A stretch of DNA of 33,053 bases from Oceanospirillum sediminis (GTDB taxonomy: Bacteria; Pseudomonadota; Gammaproteobacteria; Pseudomonadales; Halomonadaceae), in assembly GCF_014164585.1 (NCBI RefSeq), contig NZ_JACJFM010000052.1:1-33053 (forward strand), read 5' to 3'. The notes under the pieces are model-generated. The model did not search any database. It saw only the letters and a list, made by a program, of their open reading frames with translations, and had not been told where the DNA came from. Of this stretch, positions 7,359-14,360 are shown piece by piece. Position numbers and translations under genes: made by a program. Positions within the stretch are counted from its first letter, which is position 1. The number at the start of each line of letters is the position of its first letter.

Positions 7359-8267
7359 TTACCGAATCAACGCTGAACGCGGGGCGGCAATTTTCGCTTC
7401 CTGATAAATAGACGACAGGCGATTGCGGTAACTCTCATACCAGTACAATACCGAATTCAACTCCAGTGATAACTGATCGGCAATGCCAGGCTCTAACCGG
7501 ACGGTCTGACCTTCATGCTCTTTAAGCCATTTCACGGCCCATAACAGATCCAGATTCCAGCCACAATCATGCAACTGCTCAGCGGCTAAACGGCCATGCC
7601 TGCGATCAAACTCAGAAGGCATCCGCTTAGGGGAAAACGCCGTAACCTCCAACGGCATCGCCACCTGCTGAGGCTCAGCAGGCAAATAATCCCCCTCCAG
7701 CACATAACTGCCTACAAACTGCCGGGCGCTATCCAACTGATCCGCAGGAATATCCGCCGCCACATCCACCCCATACGCCTTACGCACCTGCGCCCAGAGT
7801 CTCGACTTAGCCGACGTTTTCGCCTTACCCATCAGATGACTGGTTTTACCCTCAATCAAATCCGACAGACACTTATGACCTTTCTTGCCGATTAAGCGCT
7901 GAGAACTCTGTGGCAAGCTGCCCTGCCAATAATCTGCTAAAACCTGATAGCACTCTCTTTTATACTGAATCAGGCGACCTTTGATTTCTGGCTTGACTCG
8001 CTTTTCATCAACACCAAAAAGCCAGCCATTTAAATACTCCAATGGCAAACACAGAAGCTTACGGTTCTTACCATCTTCGGCAACTGTATTCATCATGAAT
8101 ACAGTTGAATTCAAAACCTCATCACGTTTTATTCGATTAAATTGCGATTGCCATTGAAGCCCAATATTTTCGCATACCGGTCTCATAGCGACATACAGCT
8201 GATTATTTTGGGAGATTACAGAAAGAGATTGACCATGAAAATTCACGGTAGAGATTTGAGCAGCCAT
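7359..8267 (-). CDS. ant: Phage antirepressor, P22_AR type
   Basis: A 302-residue protein from ATG 8267, chosen over 8294 because AAGGAGG lies 6 bases before it and because the matching gene at 26750 has the same arrangement. Residues 1 to about 120 match the P22_AR_N domain (LYVAMRPVCENIGLQW and CLPLEYLNGWLFGV). Residues about 140 to 200 match the P22_AR_C region (ARQFVGSYVLEGDYLP). Such proteins inactivate phage repressors and switch on lytic growth. The C-terminal domain is shared with the KilA-N antirepressor at 25983. Expression is probably governed by the C4-like leader directly upstream. Confidence 0.88.
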   Translation of the reverse strand: MAAQISTVNFHGQSLSVISQNNQLYVAMRPVCENIGLQWQSQFNRIKRDEVLNSTVFMMNTVAEDGKNRKLLCLPLEYLNGWLFGVDEKRVKPEIKGRLIQYKRECYQVLADYWQGSLPQSSQRLIGKKGHKCLSDLIEGKTSHLMGKAKTSAKSRLWAQVRKAYGVDVAADIPADQLDSARQFVGSYVLEGDYLPAEPQQVAMPLEVTAFSPKRMPSEFDRRHGRLAAEQLHDCGWNLDLLWAVKWLKEHEGQTVRLEPGIADQLSLELNSVLYWYESYRNRLSSIYQEAKIAAPRSALIR

Positions 8268-8441
8268 AGCAGGCCTCCTTGTATTTCTTCTCACGGAAAT
8301 AGACTGATGTCAGGAGGTTGAGAACAGCATACAAGAGCTGCGGACTTATTCCCCCGAAGGGTATTTTATTCGTCGCCCTCCCGACCAAACTGGCACACTA
8401 CGGGCGCAACTCGGGCAGGGATTTTGCCAAATTTCAGGCAT
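8268..8441 (-). promoter_or_regulatory. Antirepressor leader with antisense target and anti-Shine-Dalgarno
   Basis: In RNA order this leader has a CCC-UUCG-GGG hairpin (8352-8361), the target GTTCTCA (8319-8325), CCTCCT (8312-8317), which can pair with the AGGAGG of the ribosome binding site (8274-8280), and GTGAGAA (8288-8294), which can also pair with the target. The same elements in the same order precede the second antirepressor. A short open frame here (MPEIWQNPCPSCAR, 8441 to 8346) has a GTG-started counterpart in the other leader, but the copies end differently, so RNA function is more likely than coding. Confidence 0.75.
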
Positions 8442-8499
8442 AAAAAAACCAACACTATCGTGGCTGGATGAACGCTTGTATTGAGGTTCTCACGCCTCA
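8442..8499 (-). ncRNA. C4-like antisense RNA, copy 1
   Basis: A predicted RNA of about 58 bases runs from a start near 8499, seven bases after the -10 box, to a T7 run at 8448-8442 behind a hairpin (8449-8467). Its 5' hairpin GAGG...CCTC (8498-8483) exposes TGAGAAC, a perfect complement of GTTCTCA 150 bases downstream near the antirepressor ribosome binding site. P1 and P7 c4 RNA regulate ant in this way. The second leader preserves the design with compensatory changes. The exact ends are inferred from promoter and terminator positions. Confidence 0.72.
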
Positions 8500-8517
8500 G
8501 CCCTGATATTAGGGCTA
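8498..8517 (-). promoter_or_regulatory. Dyad over the -10 of leader copy 1
   Basis: CAGCCC-N8-GGGCTA (plus strand) brackets the -10 box. Leader copy 2 has CAGCCC-N8-GGGCTG at the same place although the spacer differs. A repressor operator is likely; an RNA hairpin from a longer upstream transcript is the alternative. Confidence 0.55.
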
Positions 8518-8534
8518 TCGATAAATGATGTCAA
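8506..8534 (-). promoter_or_regulatory. Sigma-70 promoter of leader copy 1
   Basis: On the minus strand, TTGACA (8534-8529), a 17-base spacer and TAATAT (8511-8506) make a near-consensus promoter driving the C4-like RNA and the antirepressor. Confidence 0.85.
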
Positions 8535-8572
8535 ATGTCGGCCCACTAAGTACCCAAACATAAATATTCCAA

Positions 8573-8601
8573 TATTTTCCGGCCGATGAGGCCGGAAAAT
8601 A
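8573..8601. terminator. Strong 12-bp hairpin after the HEPN-like gene
   Basis: TATTTTCCGGCC, GATGA, GGCCGGAAAATA is a perfect 12-bp inverted repeat with A/T tails on both strands. It closes the HEPN-like gene and insulates the antirepressor promoter downstream. Confidence 0.85.
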
Positions 8602-8632
8602 CGGGCTGTATGTAGGAAAAAATATTGTGTAC

Positions 8633-9511
8633 CTACTTAGCCCTAGGAATACGAGCAACGGCTTTGACTAGTGTTTTCTTATCAGTAGGCTCGATATCCT
8701 CATACGCTTTCGTAAAAGATCCGTCTTCATTTGCTATCACTATAGAAGATTGAAGCTGCTGTAAGAAATCATACCCTTTATCCGAATCTGTTTTTACAAA
8801 CTGATCATAGCTAATAAGATAAGTTGAAAACTCAGACGCGACTCTAGCATAACTTACAGGATCAAAAAAGCCGACTTTATCGTCACCTATACTTCGACCA
8901 TCATAAGAAGATAGGTCTATTGACCATTGAATAGAAAACACTTTAGAAAGCTGATCAATTGGCTCCATTAGCTTATAAGAATCAAACCCATCTGCATCAT
9001 AGACAACCTTATCGCTATAATAAATATTAAGTAAGAAAAGAGCAGCCATAGCATTTATAAGATTATTCAAATTTGCCTTTCTATAATTCTCCACTCTATC
9101 ATGTTTAATAGCATTGTAAGCATCATACCAAGACCATTTCTTAAGAGAGTCACCATCTTTTTCTCTGTAGAATGGCATTAATTTTTGATCAAAGGTATTC
9201 TCATCCGCATTATCAAAATCAAAGCTTACCAGCTTTGATTTTATAGAAAAAATACTGTCTATAGCGTCCATATAATGAGGAAAATATGTTCTTCTAATCG
9301 GGTTGCCTTTTTTATCTAAAAACTCAGATCCTTCTCTTTTACAAATAGCTTTTGCTATATTTTCACATTCCGAAACAGTCCTCAGTATGAGGTCTGCAAT
9401 CTTTATTGAATAAACATTCAGCTGATGGCAATCAATATTAATACAGTAGCTGACTTCTATAAATTCCTTTTCAATCTGCGAGTAAATTGGCCAGAAGAAC
9501 TCTTGCTTCAT
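8633..9511 (-). CDS. HEPN-like protein, possible abortive-infection factor
   Basis: A 292-residue AT-rich gene, unlike its tail-gene neighbours in composition, suggesting separate acquisition. Residues 126 to 139 read WSWYDAYNAIKHDR, followed by a hydrophobic helix (NAMAALFLLNIYY). The W-x-AYN-x-KHxR plus helix pattern occurs in uncharacterised HEPN-superfamily proteins, many of them RNases in toxin or Abi systems. The standard R-x4-6-H active site is not plainly present, so activity is uncertain. No signal peptide is seen. AAGGA lies 10 bases before the ATG, and TATAAT occurs about 20 bases upstream. It stands alone between two terminators, as a single-gene cargo would. Confidence 0.55.
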   Translation of the reverse strand: MKQEFFWPIYSQIEKEFIEVSYCINIDCHQLNVYSIKIADLILRTVSECENIAKAICKREGSEFLDKKGNPIRRTYFPHYMDAIDSIFSIKSKLVSFDFDNADENTFDQKLMPFYREKDGDSLKKWSWYDAYNAIKHDRVENYRKANLNNLINAMAALFLLNIYYSDKVVYDADGFDSYKLMEPIDQLSKVFSIQWSIDLSSYDGRSIGDDKVGFFDPVSYARVASEFSTYLISYDQFVKTDSDKGYDFLQQLQSSIVIANEDGSFTKAYEDIEPTDKKTLVKAVARIPRAK

Positions 9512-9606
9512 TTTATTGCATCCTTGATATTATATTATTTAAACATACTCCTTATATTATCATAACACTCCAAAATGATGATCAAAGGGAAGACTTTTTT
9601 AGGCTG

Positions 9607-9627
9607 GTATGCCCGTAGCGGGCATAC
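9607..9627. terminator. Hairpin after the BRO-N gene
   Basis: GTATGCCCG, TAG, CGGGCATAC is a perfect 9-bp stem with TTTT on the plus side, immediately after the BRO-N stop. It resembles the GGTATGTCC hairpin at 29189 on the edge of block A. Confidence 0.65.
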
Positions 9628-9629
9628 TT

Positions 9630-9959
9630 TTAGCACATTCGGCTCAGCTGCTCAGCAGTAAAACTCAGTATCCTTTCCCTGAAGGCTCCGGCTTCTTGCT
9701 GTTCTGACAGCATAACAAGCAGGCTTACGCCCCGGAGTGAAAACAGTCTTGTATGCTCCACACCCCCTGCTGTTATAACAGGCACTTCTTGAATCATATC
9801 GGGATCGAATTCATCTTGATGACGCTGGTAAAGTGCCTGAATATCTTCGTCAGCATTTTTGTAGCCCAGCACCTCACCAATATTCTGAGCGGTGGCGCAA
9901 GGTTGTCCTTCGATCTCTTCAAACTGAATACCTGTGTCTTTGTAAAATGCGATGGTCAT
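9630..9959 (-). CDS. BRO-N domain protein
   Basis: A 109-residue protein that is essentially one BRO-N domain: residues 1 to 45 contain VLGYKNADEDIQALYQRH, and residues about 75 to 100 contain TRLFSLRGVSLLVMLS. BRO-N domains bind DNA and form the N-terminal part of many phage antirepressors. The usual C-terminal effector domain is absent, so it may be a truncated antirepressor or a small regulator. AAGGAGA lies 8 bases before the ATG. It is divergent from the toxin-antitoxin pair at 10043 and shares its control region. Confidence 0.8.
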   Translation of the reverse strand: MTIAFYKDTGIQFEEIEGQPCATAQNIGEVLGYKNADEDIQALYQRHQDEFDPDMIQEVPVITAGGVEHTRLFSLRGVSLLVMLSEQQEAGAFRERILSFTAEQLSRMC

Positions 9960-10016
9960 AGTGGCAGTCTCCTTTTTCAGGCTGCTTGATTAGTTGATGG
10001 TAATAGTTGAGCACTC

Positions 10017-10034
10017 TGTATCCAGTAGGATACA
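10017..10034. promoter_or_regulatory. Palindromic operator of the toxin-antitoxin pair
   Basis: TGTATCC-AGTA-GGATACA is a perfect 7-bp inverted repeat ending 8 bases before the toxin ATG. It suits autoregulation by the antitoxin. A related imperfect site, TGTACCCATATTGGATACA, lies at 25948. Confidence 0.7.
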
Positions 10035-10042
10035 CTTAAAGC

Positions 10043-10339
10043 ATGAATACTCTTTTAAGAACGGATGTTTTTGACCAGTGGCTAATGGGCTTAAAGAATC
10101 TGGGTGCCCGAGCGCGTATCGTTCGCCGTATTGAGCAAGCGCAACAAGGAAACTTTGGTGATTGCAAGCCTGTAGGCGATGGTGTCCATGAGATGCGTAT
10201 CCATACAGGCCCCGGTTATCGGGTGTATTACACGCAAAGGGGACAGGTTATTTACTTGCTGCTTTGTGGTGGCGACAAAAGCACACAGGTCAAAGATATA
10301 AAACAGGCCAAAAAGCTGGCCAAAGAGATTAAGGAATAA
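10043..10339 (+). CDS. RelE/ParE-type toxin, HI1419 family
   Basis: A 98-residue addiction-module killer protein of the HI1419 family, first noted in the FluMu prophage. Typical features are the F-x2-WL-x2-L opening, RIEQAQQGNFGDCKPVGDGV, the GYRVYY strand and LLLCGGDKSTQ near the end. These have a RelE/ParE fold and inhibit translation or gyrase; the target here is unknown. The antitoxin starts 5 bases after its stop. Confidence 0.9.
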   Translation: MNTLLRTDVFDQWLMGLKNLGARARIVRRIEQAQQGNFGDCKPVGDGVHEMRIHTGPGYRVYYTQRGQVIYLLLCGGDKSTQVKDIKQAKKLAKEIKE

Positions 10340-10343
10340 CCCA

Positions 10344-10625
10344 ATGAATGAGTTACAGCCCTTTGATGCCGCTGATTATCTGGATAGCGAAGAAGCTATT
10401 GCAGAGTATCTGACCGCTGTTTTAGAGGAAGAGGATACCAGCGCATTTTTACAGGCTCTTGGCACCATTGCCCGAGCACGCAGTATGACGGCTATAGCCG
10501 AGCAAACCGGCATGTCGAGAGAGAGCCTGTACAAAGCTTTGCATGCGGACGCTAAGCCTCGTTATGAAACGGTTCAAAAGGTGGTTTCAGCGTTAGGTTT
10601 GAAACTGAGTGTTCAGCACAATTGA
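10344..10625 (+). CDS. HTH antitoxin, HI1420 family
   Basis: A 93-residue partner of the preceding toxin. The N-terminus (DAADYLDSEEAIAEYLTAVL) is the toxin-binding segment and residues about 45 to 90 form a helix-turn-helix (MTAIAEQTGMSRESLYKAL). The pair is toxin-first, as in HI1419/HI1420. It converges on the tail E+E' gene with 42 bases between stops. Confidence 0.9.
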   Translation: MNELQPFDAADYLDSEEAIAEYLTAVLEEEDTSAFLQALGTIARARSMTAIAEQTGMSRESLYKALHADAKPRYETVQKVVSALGLKLSVQHN

Positions 10626-10667
10626 GCCTGATTGCTCACTTCAATGATAAGCCGTTGCACCGGTTAT

Positions 10668-11413
10668 TTATTGTCTCTTGTGTTTTAGCTGTTTGATCAA
10701 CTGGTGGTAACGTCTTAATGCGGTATCGGCAGGCCAGCTTGCTATCTGTTCATCACTGGCCGGGGTGTTGAGCACGATCAGGTCGGTCAGGGTTTCGATG
10801 TCGTCAGGGCTGAGAAGTGATCCCCGGTTTTTGACAAAAAATCAGCCACCCTCAGGTACAGGCTTTTGCCATCTGGTACGCTCAGGTTATCCAGTTCATC
10901 TTCCATCAGGCCGGTGACGCTCTGGATAATAAAGGCTTCCTGCTGGTCTTCTGGTACGCTGTACATGGCGTTGATTGCGCCCACTGTGGGCAGTGTCAGC
11001 GGCAGGTAGTCCGTTTCACCGTGCTTTATGGTTTGCACCGGTATCAGCAGTGGCAGTGAGTCCGGGGTGTGGTATTTGCGTTCCTGCTTTTTCTGTTCGC
11101 TTTTTGGCAGGTCGGCCCAGATCAGTTTTTCAAACCAGTAATCACTGCCCATCCCATAGGCCAGGTCGGCCTGTTCGCACAGGCTGTTAAAGTCCGGGCC
11201 GGTCAGGTTATTCAGTTCCTGATCACTCAGTTCTGCTCCCAGTTTGATCAGCGCCCGGTAAAAGCTCCAGTTGTCGCCTTCGTGTTCTTTCAGCAGGGTT
11301 TGATGCTGGTTCCGGGTTATCATTTTCAGGGTCAGGGTGTCGTGCTTTTCTCCGTTGTCCCGCTGCAGCGGAACGTAAAGGGTAATGTTCAGGTCTTGCC
11401 AGATGGGTTCCAT
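10668..11413 (-). CDS. E: E+E' tail assembly chaperone made by -1 frameshift
   Basis: The E frame contains T-TTT-TTG (plus 10835-10841), the slippery heptamer type used in P2 gene E. After a -1 slip at the TTG codon (codon 193), the new frame is open for 55 residues, begins VKNRGSLLSPDDIETL, ends LIKQLKHKRQ and stops at TAA 10670-10668. The fusion would be 248 residues. In P2 both E and E+E' are needed for tail assembly and act like lambda G and GT. Confidence 0.85.
10787..11413 (-). CDS. E: Tail assembly chaperone E (zero-frame product)
   Basis: A 208-residue protein between tail tube and tape measure, where the chaperone gene of P2-like phages lies. It is longer than P2 gpE because of a folded N-terminal domain (LTLKMITRNQHQTLL), closer to the tail-assembly chaperones of other contractile tails. 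It ends 15 codons after the slippery site. AAGGAAA precedes the ATG and a terminator separates it from the tube gene, which would lower its dose relative to sheath and tube. Confidence 0.85.
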   Translation of the reverse strand: MEPIWQDLNITLYVPLQRDNGEKHDTLTLKMITRNQHQTLLKEHEGDNWSFYRALIKLGAELSDQELNNLTGPDFNSLCEQADLAYGMGSDYWFEKLIWADLPKSEQKKQERKYHTPDSLPLLIPVQTIKHGETDYLPLTLPTVGAINAMYSVPEDQQEAFIIQSVTGLMEDELDNLSVPDGKSLYLRVADFLSKTGDHFSALTTSKP

Positions 11414-11442
11414 AGGGTTTCCTTAATCATCAGATACAAAAA

Positions 11443-11462
11443 AGCCGGTGCTGAGACCGGCT
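11443..11462 (-). terminator. Terminator between tail tube and E
   Basis: AGCCGGT, a 6-base loop and ACCGGCT are followed by T6 on the minus strand. Placed just after the tube gene, it would cut transcription into the chaperone and everything downstream. Confidence 0.8.
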
Positions 11463-11484
11463 AAAACAGGGCGAACGGGCAGGG

Positions 11485-11985
11485 TTACATTTCCAGATTG
11501 GCCCGGTGTTTTTCCATATGGTCTTTGCCGAAGATCACGGCTTTCATGGTGGGTTCGTCAATGTCGTGAATGATCTTGCCGTTATCCATGTGTTTGAAAG
11601 CCCGACAGGTAAAGTCGATGGTGTGCTTGTACAGCCCGCCTTTAATCGTTTCCGATTTAATATTGGTGACTTCGCAGGTGTGTTCCCAGCGCAGGGGGAT
11701 TTTGTTTTTCTGCTGATCCAGCGAGGATGCCAGCACGGTAATTTCTGAGTAGCTGTCCACTTCCACCCCAAAGGACAGCAGCATTTCATCCGTGGCCCCT
11801 ATCAGAGTCAGCTGGCCTTCCATAGCTTCCAGCCCGGTCATTATTTTGTTGACCACAAAACGCCCGCCTCGGGTTTCTTCCATTTTCTTTTTGACTTCAG
11901 GCGGGGTGTAGCCTTCCACTTCAGCCATAAAAGGCAGGCCGTTAATAAGGCAGCGGAATGCCTCAATTGCGCGAACCTCAGCCAT
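11485..11985 (-). CDS. FII: Major tail tube protein (P2 FII-like)
   Basis: A 166-residue protein of the P2 FII tube family. The opening up to about residue 35 (FMAEVEGYTPPEVKKKMEE) and the middle LTLIGATDEMLLSFGVE fit. It polymerises around the tape measure to form the inner tube. It overlaps the sheath stop by 8 bases, giving coupled synthesis of the two most abundant tail proteins. Confidence 0.93.
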   Translation of the reverse strand: MAEVRAIEAFRCLINGLPFMAEVEGYTPPEVKKKMEETRGGRFVVNKIMTGLEAMEGQLTLIGATDEMLLSFGVEVDSYSEITVLASSLDQQKNKIPLRWEHTCEVTNIKSETIKGGLYKHTIDFTCRAFKHMDNGKIIHDIDEPTMKAVIFGKDHMEKHRANLEM

Positions 11986-13162
11986 TAGCCTGTTCTCCTA
12001 ATACATTTTCCAGATACTCTTCCACGTATTTTTCCTTCGCGTTTACGTGGTAGATCATGTGCTCATTCGGCGCGTAACGGCCATAATCGAACACGATATA
12101 CCAGCTGCCGTTCTGATAGCGGCTGGCGGTGTTCAGTTCAGGGTGCAGGTAGACTTCCCCGCCGGGGATAATTTCAGAGGCAATCAGGTCTTTGAGGAAG
12201 CCATTGATGCGCCGGATCGTCTGATCCCAGAATGACTTCGTCATGTTCTTAGCCATGTAGCGCTGACTGGTTTCTTCCAGCTTGCGGCAGATGGCATCTT
12301 CCAGACCGACGTAACTGATAAATTTACCCGTTACGGTACGATTACCAATCAGGGACCAGCCCCCCATGCTGGTATGACAGATAACCGCACAGCCATATTT
12401 CTGTAGCAGATTGGCTTCACTGGTTTCATCCATGATGCCGTATTCAATGGTATGAGCAGTCCCGTTAATAGGCAGCGACTGATTACCCGGTGATTCCCAC
12501 TGTTTAACCGATGCCAGTGCACCGACAGCCACCACAGAGGCCGGTACTAAAATGTCACCTCTGGCTTTTCGGCTGTAGATACTGACCGCCGGTTCCACCA
12601 TATAAACCCGGTCATAGTTGGAGCCTTCGCCGCCCAGCGTTTCCAGAAAAGCGATTTGCTCTTCTGGCGTAGTGGACAGGCCGTCGGCTACGACTCGGGC
12701 GCGCATTACAGCCCCCATTGCTGCCATCTGGTCGATAACCGCCTTCTGGTGGCTGAAACCCGGTGCAGCAATAATCGTCGGGCGCTCTGTGCATTCACGG
12801 GCTGCCGCTATACCCAGACGCTGATTGGTGGTCGGGTCACGCCCGCCAATAATATTGGCGGTGGTCGCGTCAAAATCAGCGCCCTCTTCCACCACGATGG
12901 CATAAATCACCACCTGTGTTTGCTCATGGGTTTTCATGATGGCGTGAATCAGGGAACCCCGTTCATCACCGGTGCTGTCAATCAGACGCCAGTGGCCAGA
13001 GTTAGCAATACGCACTGGCACGTTGTATTGCACGGAGGCGTGTTTGTCCGGGGCGGTGCCAATCAGGCACACCACATCGGCCCCAGGAGGTCCCAGAGGC
13101 GGGAACGGCTCAGAGGTAATAATGCTGATGCCGTTGCGTTCAAAAGCGGGATTTAATGGCAT
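11978..13162 (-). CDS. FI: Contractile tail sheath protein (P2 FI-like)
   Basis: A 394-residue sheath protein, close to the length of P2 FI. Diagnostic parts are the N-terminal DVVCLIGTAPDKH, the central PTIIAAPGFSHQKAV and the C-terminal FWDQTIRRINGFLKDL and VFDYGRYAPNEHMIYH. Its presence shows the phage is a myovirus with a contracting tail. Confidence 0.95.
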   Translation of the reverse strand: MPLNPAFERNGISIITSEPFPPLGPPGADVVCLIGTAPDKHASVQYNVPVRIANSGHWRLIDSTGDERGSLIHAIMKTHEQTQVVIYAIVVEEGADFDATTANIIGGRDPTTNQRLGIAAARECTERPTIIAAPGFSHQKAVIDQMAAMGAVMRARVVADGLSTTPEEQIAFLETLGGEGSNYDRVYMVEPAVSIYSRKARGDILVPASVVAVGALASVKQWESPGNQSLPINGTAHTIEYGIMDETSEANLLQKYGCAVICHTSMGGWSLIGNRTVTGKFISYVGLEDAICRKLEETSQRYMAKNMTKSFWDQTIRRINGFLKDLIASEIIPGGEVYLHPELNTASRYQNGSWYIVFDYGRYAPNEHMIYHVNAKEKYVEEYLENVLGEQANG

Positions 13163-13165
13163 GGC

Positions 13166-13531
13166 TTATTCCTTGGGTTTGGTGTTGGTGGCAGGGGCAG
13201 AGGGCTTGTCTGTTGGCTCAGGCTCTGGTTGTTCCTCTGCATCGGCTTTATCTTCTGGCGGTTTCTTTTCAACCGGGGCCGGATCACCTTCACGGCGTAA
13301 CCAGCCACGGTTCAGACTGAATTGCGCTTCACAGGGCAGCAGGCGGACGGTGTCACCGGGTTTGTACCAGCGCTGGGGTTCACCTACACGGTGGGCACGA
13401 TTAACGATGTAAACGGTTTTACCGTCATCGGGTTCTGGCTCCACCTGAGGCTGTTCTGATTCTGTGGGCTGCACTTCTGCAGGTTGTGCTTCAGGTTCTT
13501 TTACCTGAGGGGCTTTCGCTGTTTTAGCCAT
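13166..13531 (-). CDS. Unknown protein with disordered Pro/Glu-rich tails
   Basis: A 121-residue protein. A central block of about 50 residues (VYIVNRAHRVGEPQRWYKPG, then FSLNRGWLRREGD) looks like a small beta domain, flanked by P-, E-, Q- and K-rich tails that are probably unstructured. It lies immediately upstream of the sheath gene with a 3-base gap and so is probably co-expressed with it. I do not recognise the family. Confidence 0.7.
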   Translation of the reverse strand: MAKTAKAPQVKEPEAQPAEVQPTESEQPQVEPEPDDGKTVYIVNRAHRVGEPQRWYKPGDTVRLLPCEAQFSLNRGWLRREGDPAPVEKKPPEDKADAEEQPEPEPTDKPSAPATNTKPKE

Positions 13532-13552
13532 GTTTACTCCGGGTATAAAAAA

Positions 13553-13578
13553 AGCCCTGCCGGTTATCCCGCAGGGCT
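13553..13578 (-). terminator. Terminator upstream of the sheath block
   Basis: AGCCCTGC, a 10-base loop and GCAGGGCT are followed by T7 on the minus strand. It separates the fibre genes from the sheath/tube block. Confidence 0.8.
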
Positions 13579-13613
13579 TATGGTGAGTGTTCTGTTTTTT
13601 TGTGGTGATGTGG

Positions 13614-14306
13614 CTACATCAGTTCCGGTGGCCAGTTTTTACGCCAGCCGCTGGCCATCGCCTGCAGCTGATCAAACCAGTCATCCGGCAGGGTGTCGGT
13701 TTCATGCTGTACTTTAAGGGCATTAATCTGATCACCCGCCGCCTGGGCATCGCCCAGTACAATGCCGGTCATAGTCGCGGCTGCCGTGACTTTGGCATTG
13801 ATCTTTTCTACCACCACAGCCACGGTGACACCCCGACGCAGGGCCAGCCCTTCGATCAGCGGGACGCTGGCGGTATGGTCTGCCGTCCAGGCGGCGGCTT
13901 CCGCCTGTTGCTGCGCCCAGGTCTTCACTTCCTGTTCGGTGTAGCCGTGTTCGATACGGGCCAGGGCGGTGTCCTGTTGTTCCGCAATGTGATTCAGGGT
14001 GTCGGCTACTGCGTCGTCAAACGGCATGGCGGTATAGGTGATGGTTCTCAGCAGGCGAGGGTGTGACGGCTGGTACTGCCAGCCGGTCAGAGTGCCGCGA
14101 TAGCCGGTCGGGGCCGGTGGCTGTGGGCGCTCTTCAATGCCCGGTACAATCCACAGGGCACGGCTGGCAATGCGCTGGACAACGGCTTCGGTAAAAGTGG
14201 TTTCAGTCAGGTTAAAGCCCATCTGGGCGGCTTTGCGGGTCAGGATCGTATGATCAGACACAGGGTCGCATTCGATCTGACCGTTCAGGATCAGTCCGTA
14301 TTTCAT
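13614..14306 (-). CDS. Tail fibre-associated protein (probable assembly factor)
   Basis: A 230-residue protein. The first 90 residues are a beta-rich module (KYGLILNGQI at the start). Residues about 120 to 205 are helical, with W-x3-QAEAAAWTAD and TASVPLIEGLALRRG, as in DUF4376-like domains of phage fibre-assembly proteins. It follows the fibre gene, where chaperones or accessory fibre proteins usually lie. I infer a role in fibre folding or attachment. Confidence 0.6.
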   Translation of the reverse strand: MKYGLILNGQIECDPVSDHTILTRKAAQMGFNLTETTFTEAVVQRIASRALWIVPGIEERPQPPAPTGYRGTLTGWQYQPSHPRLLRTITYTAMPFDDAVADTLNHIAEQQDTALARIEHGYTEQEVKTWAQQQAEAAAWTADHTASVPLIEGLALRRGVTVAVVVEKINAKVTAAATMTGIVLGDAQAAGDQINALKVQHETDTLPDDWFDQLQAMASGWRKNWPPELM

Positions 14307-14360
14307 AAGGGTTCCTTGGATTGGGGAATCAGGGAGAGATGTCAGGAGAGGCCGGAGAGA

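Noticed and set aside
8203-8388. Minus-strand TTG-started frame of 61 codons overlapping the antirepressor start
   Set aside because: It runs through the target, anti-Shine-Dalgarno and ribosome site, and the matching frame in the second leader is stopped by TAA after a few codons. The sequence is explained by RNA structure.
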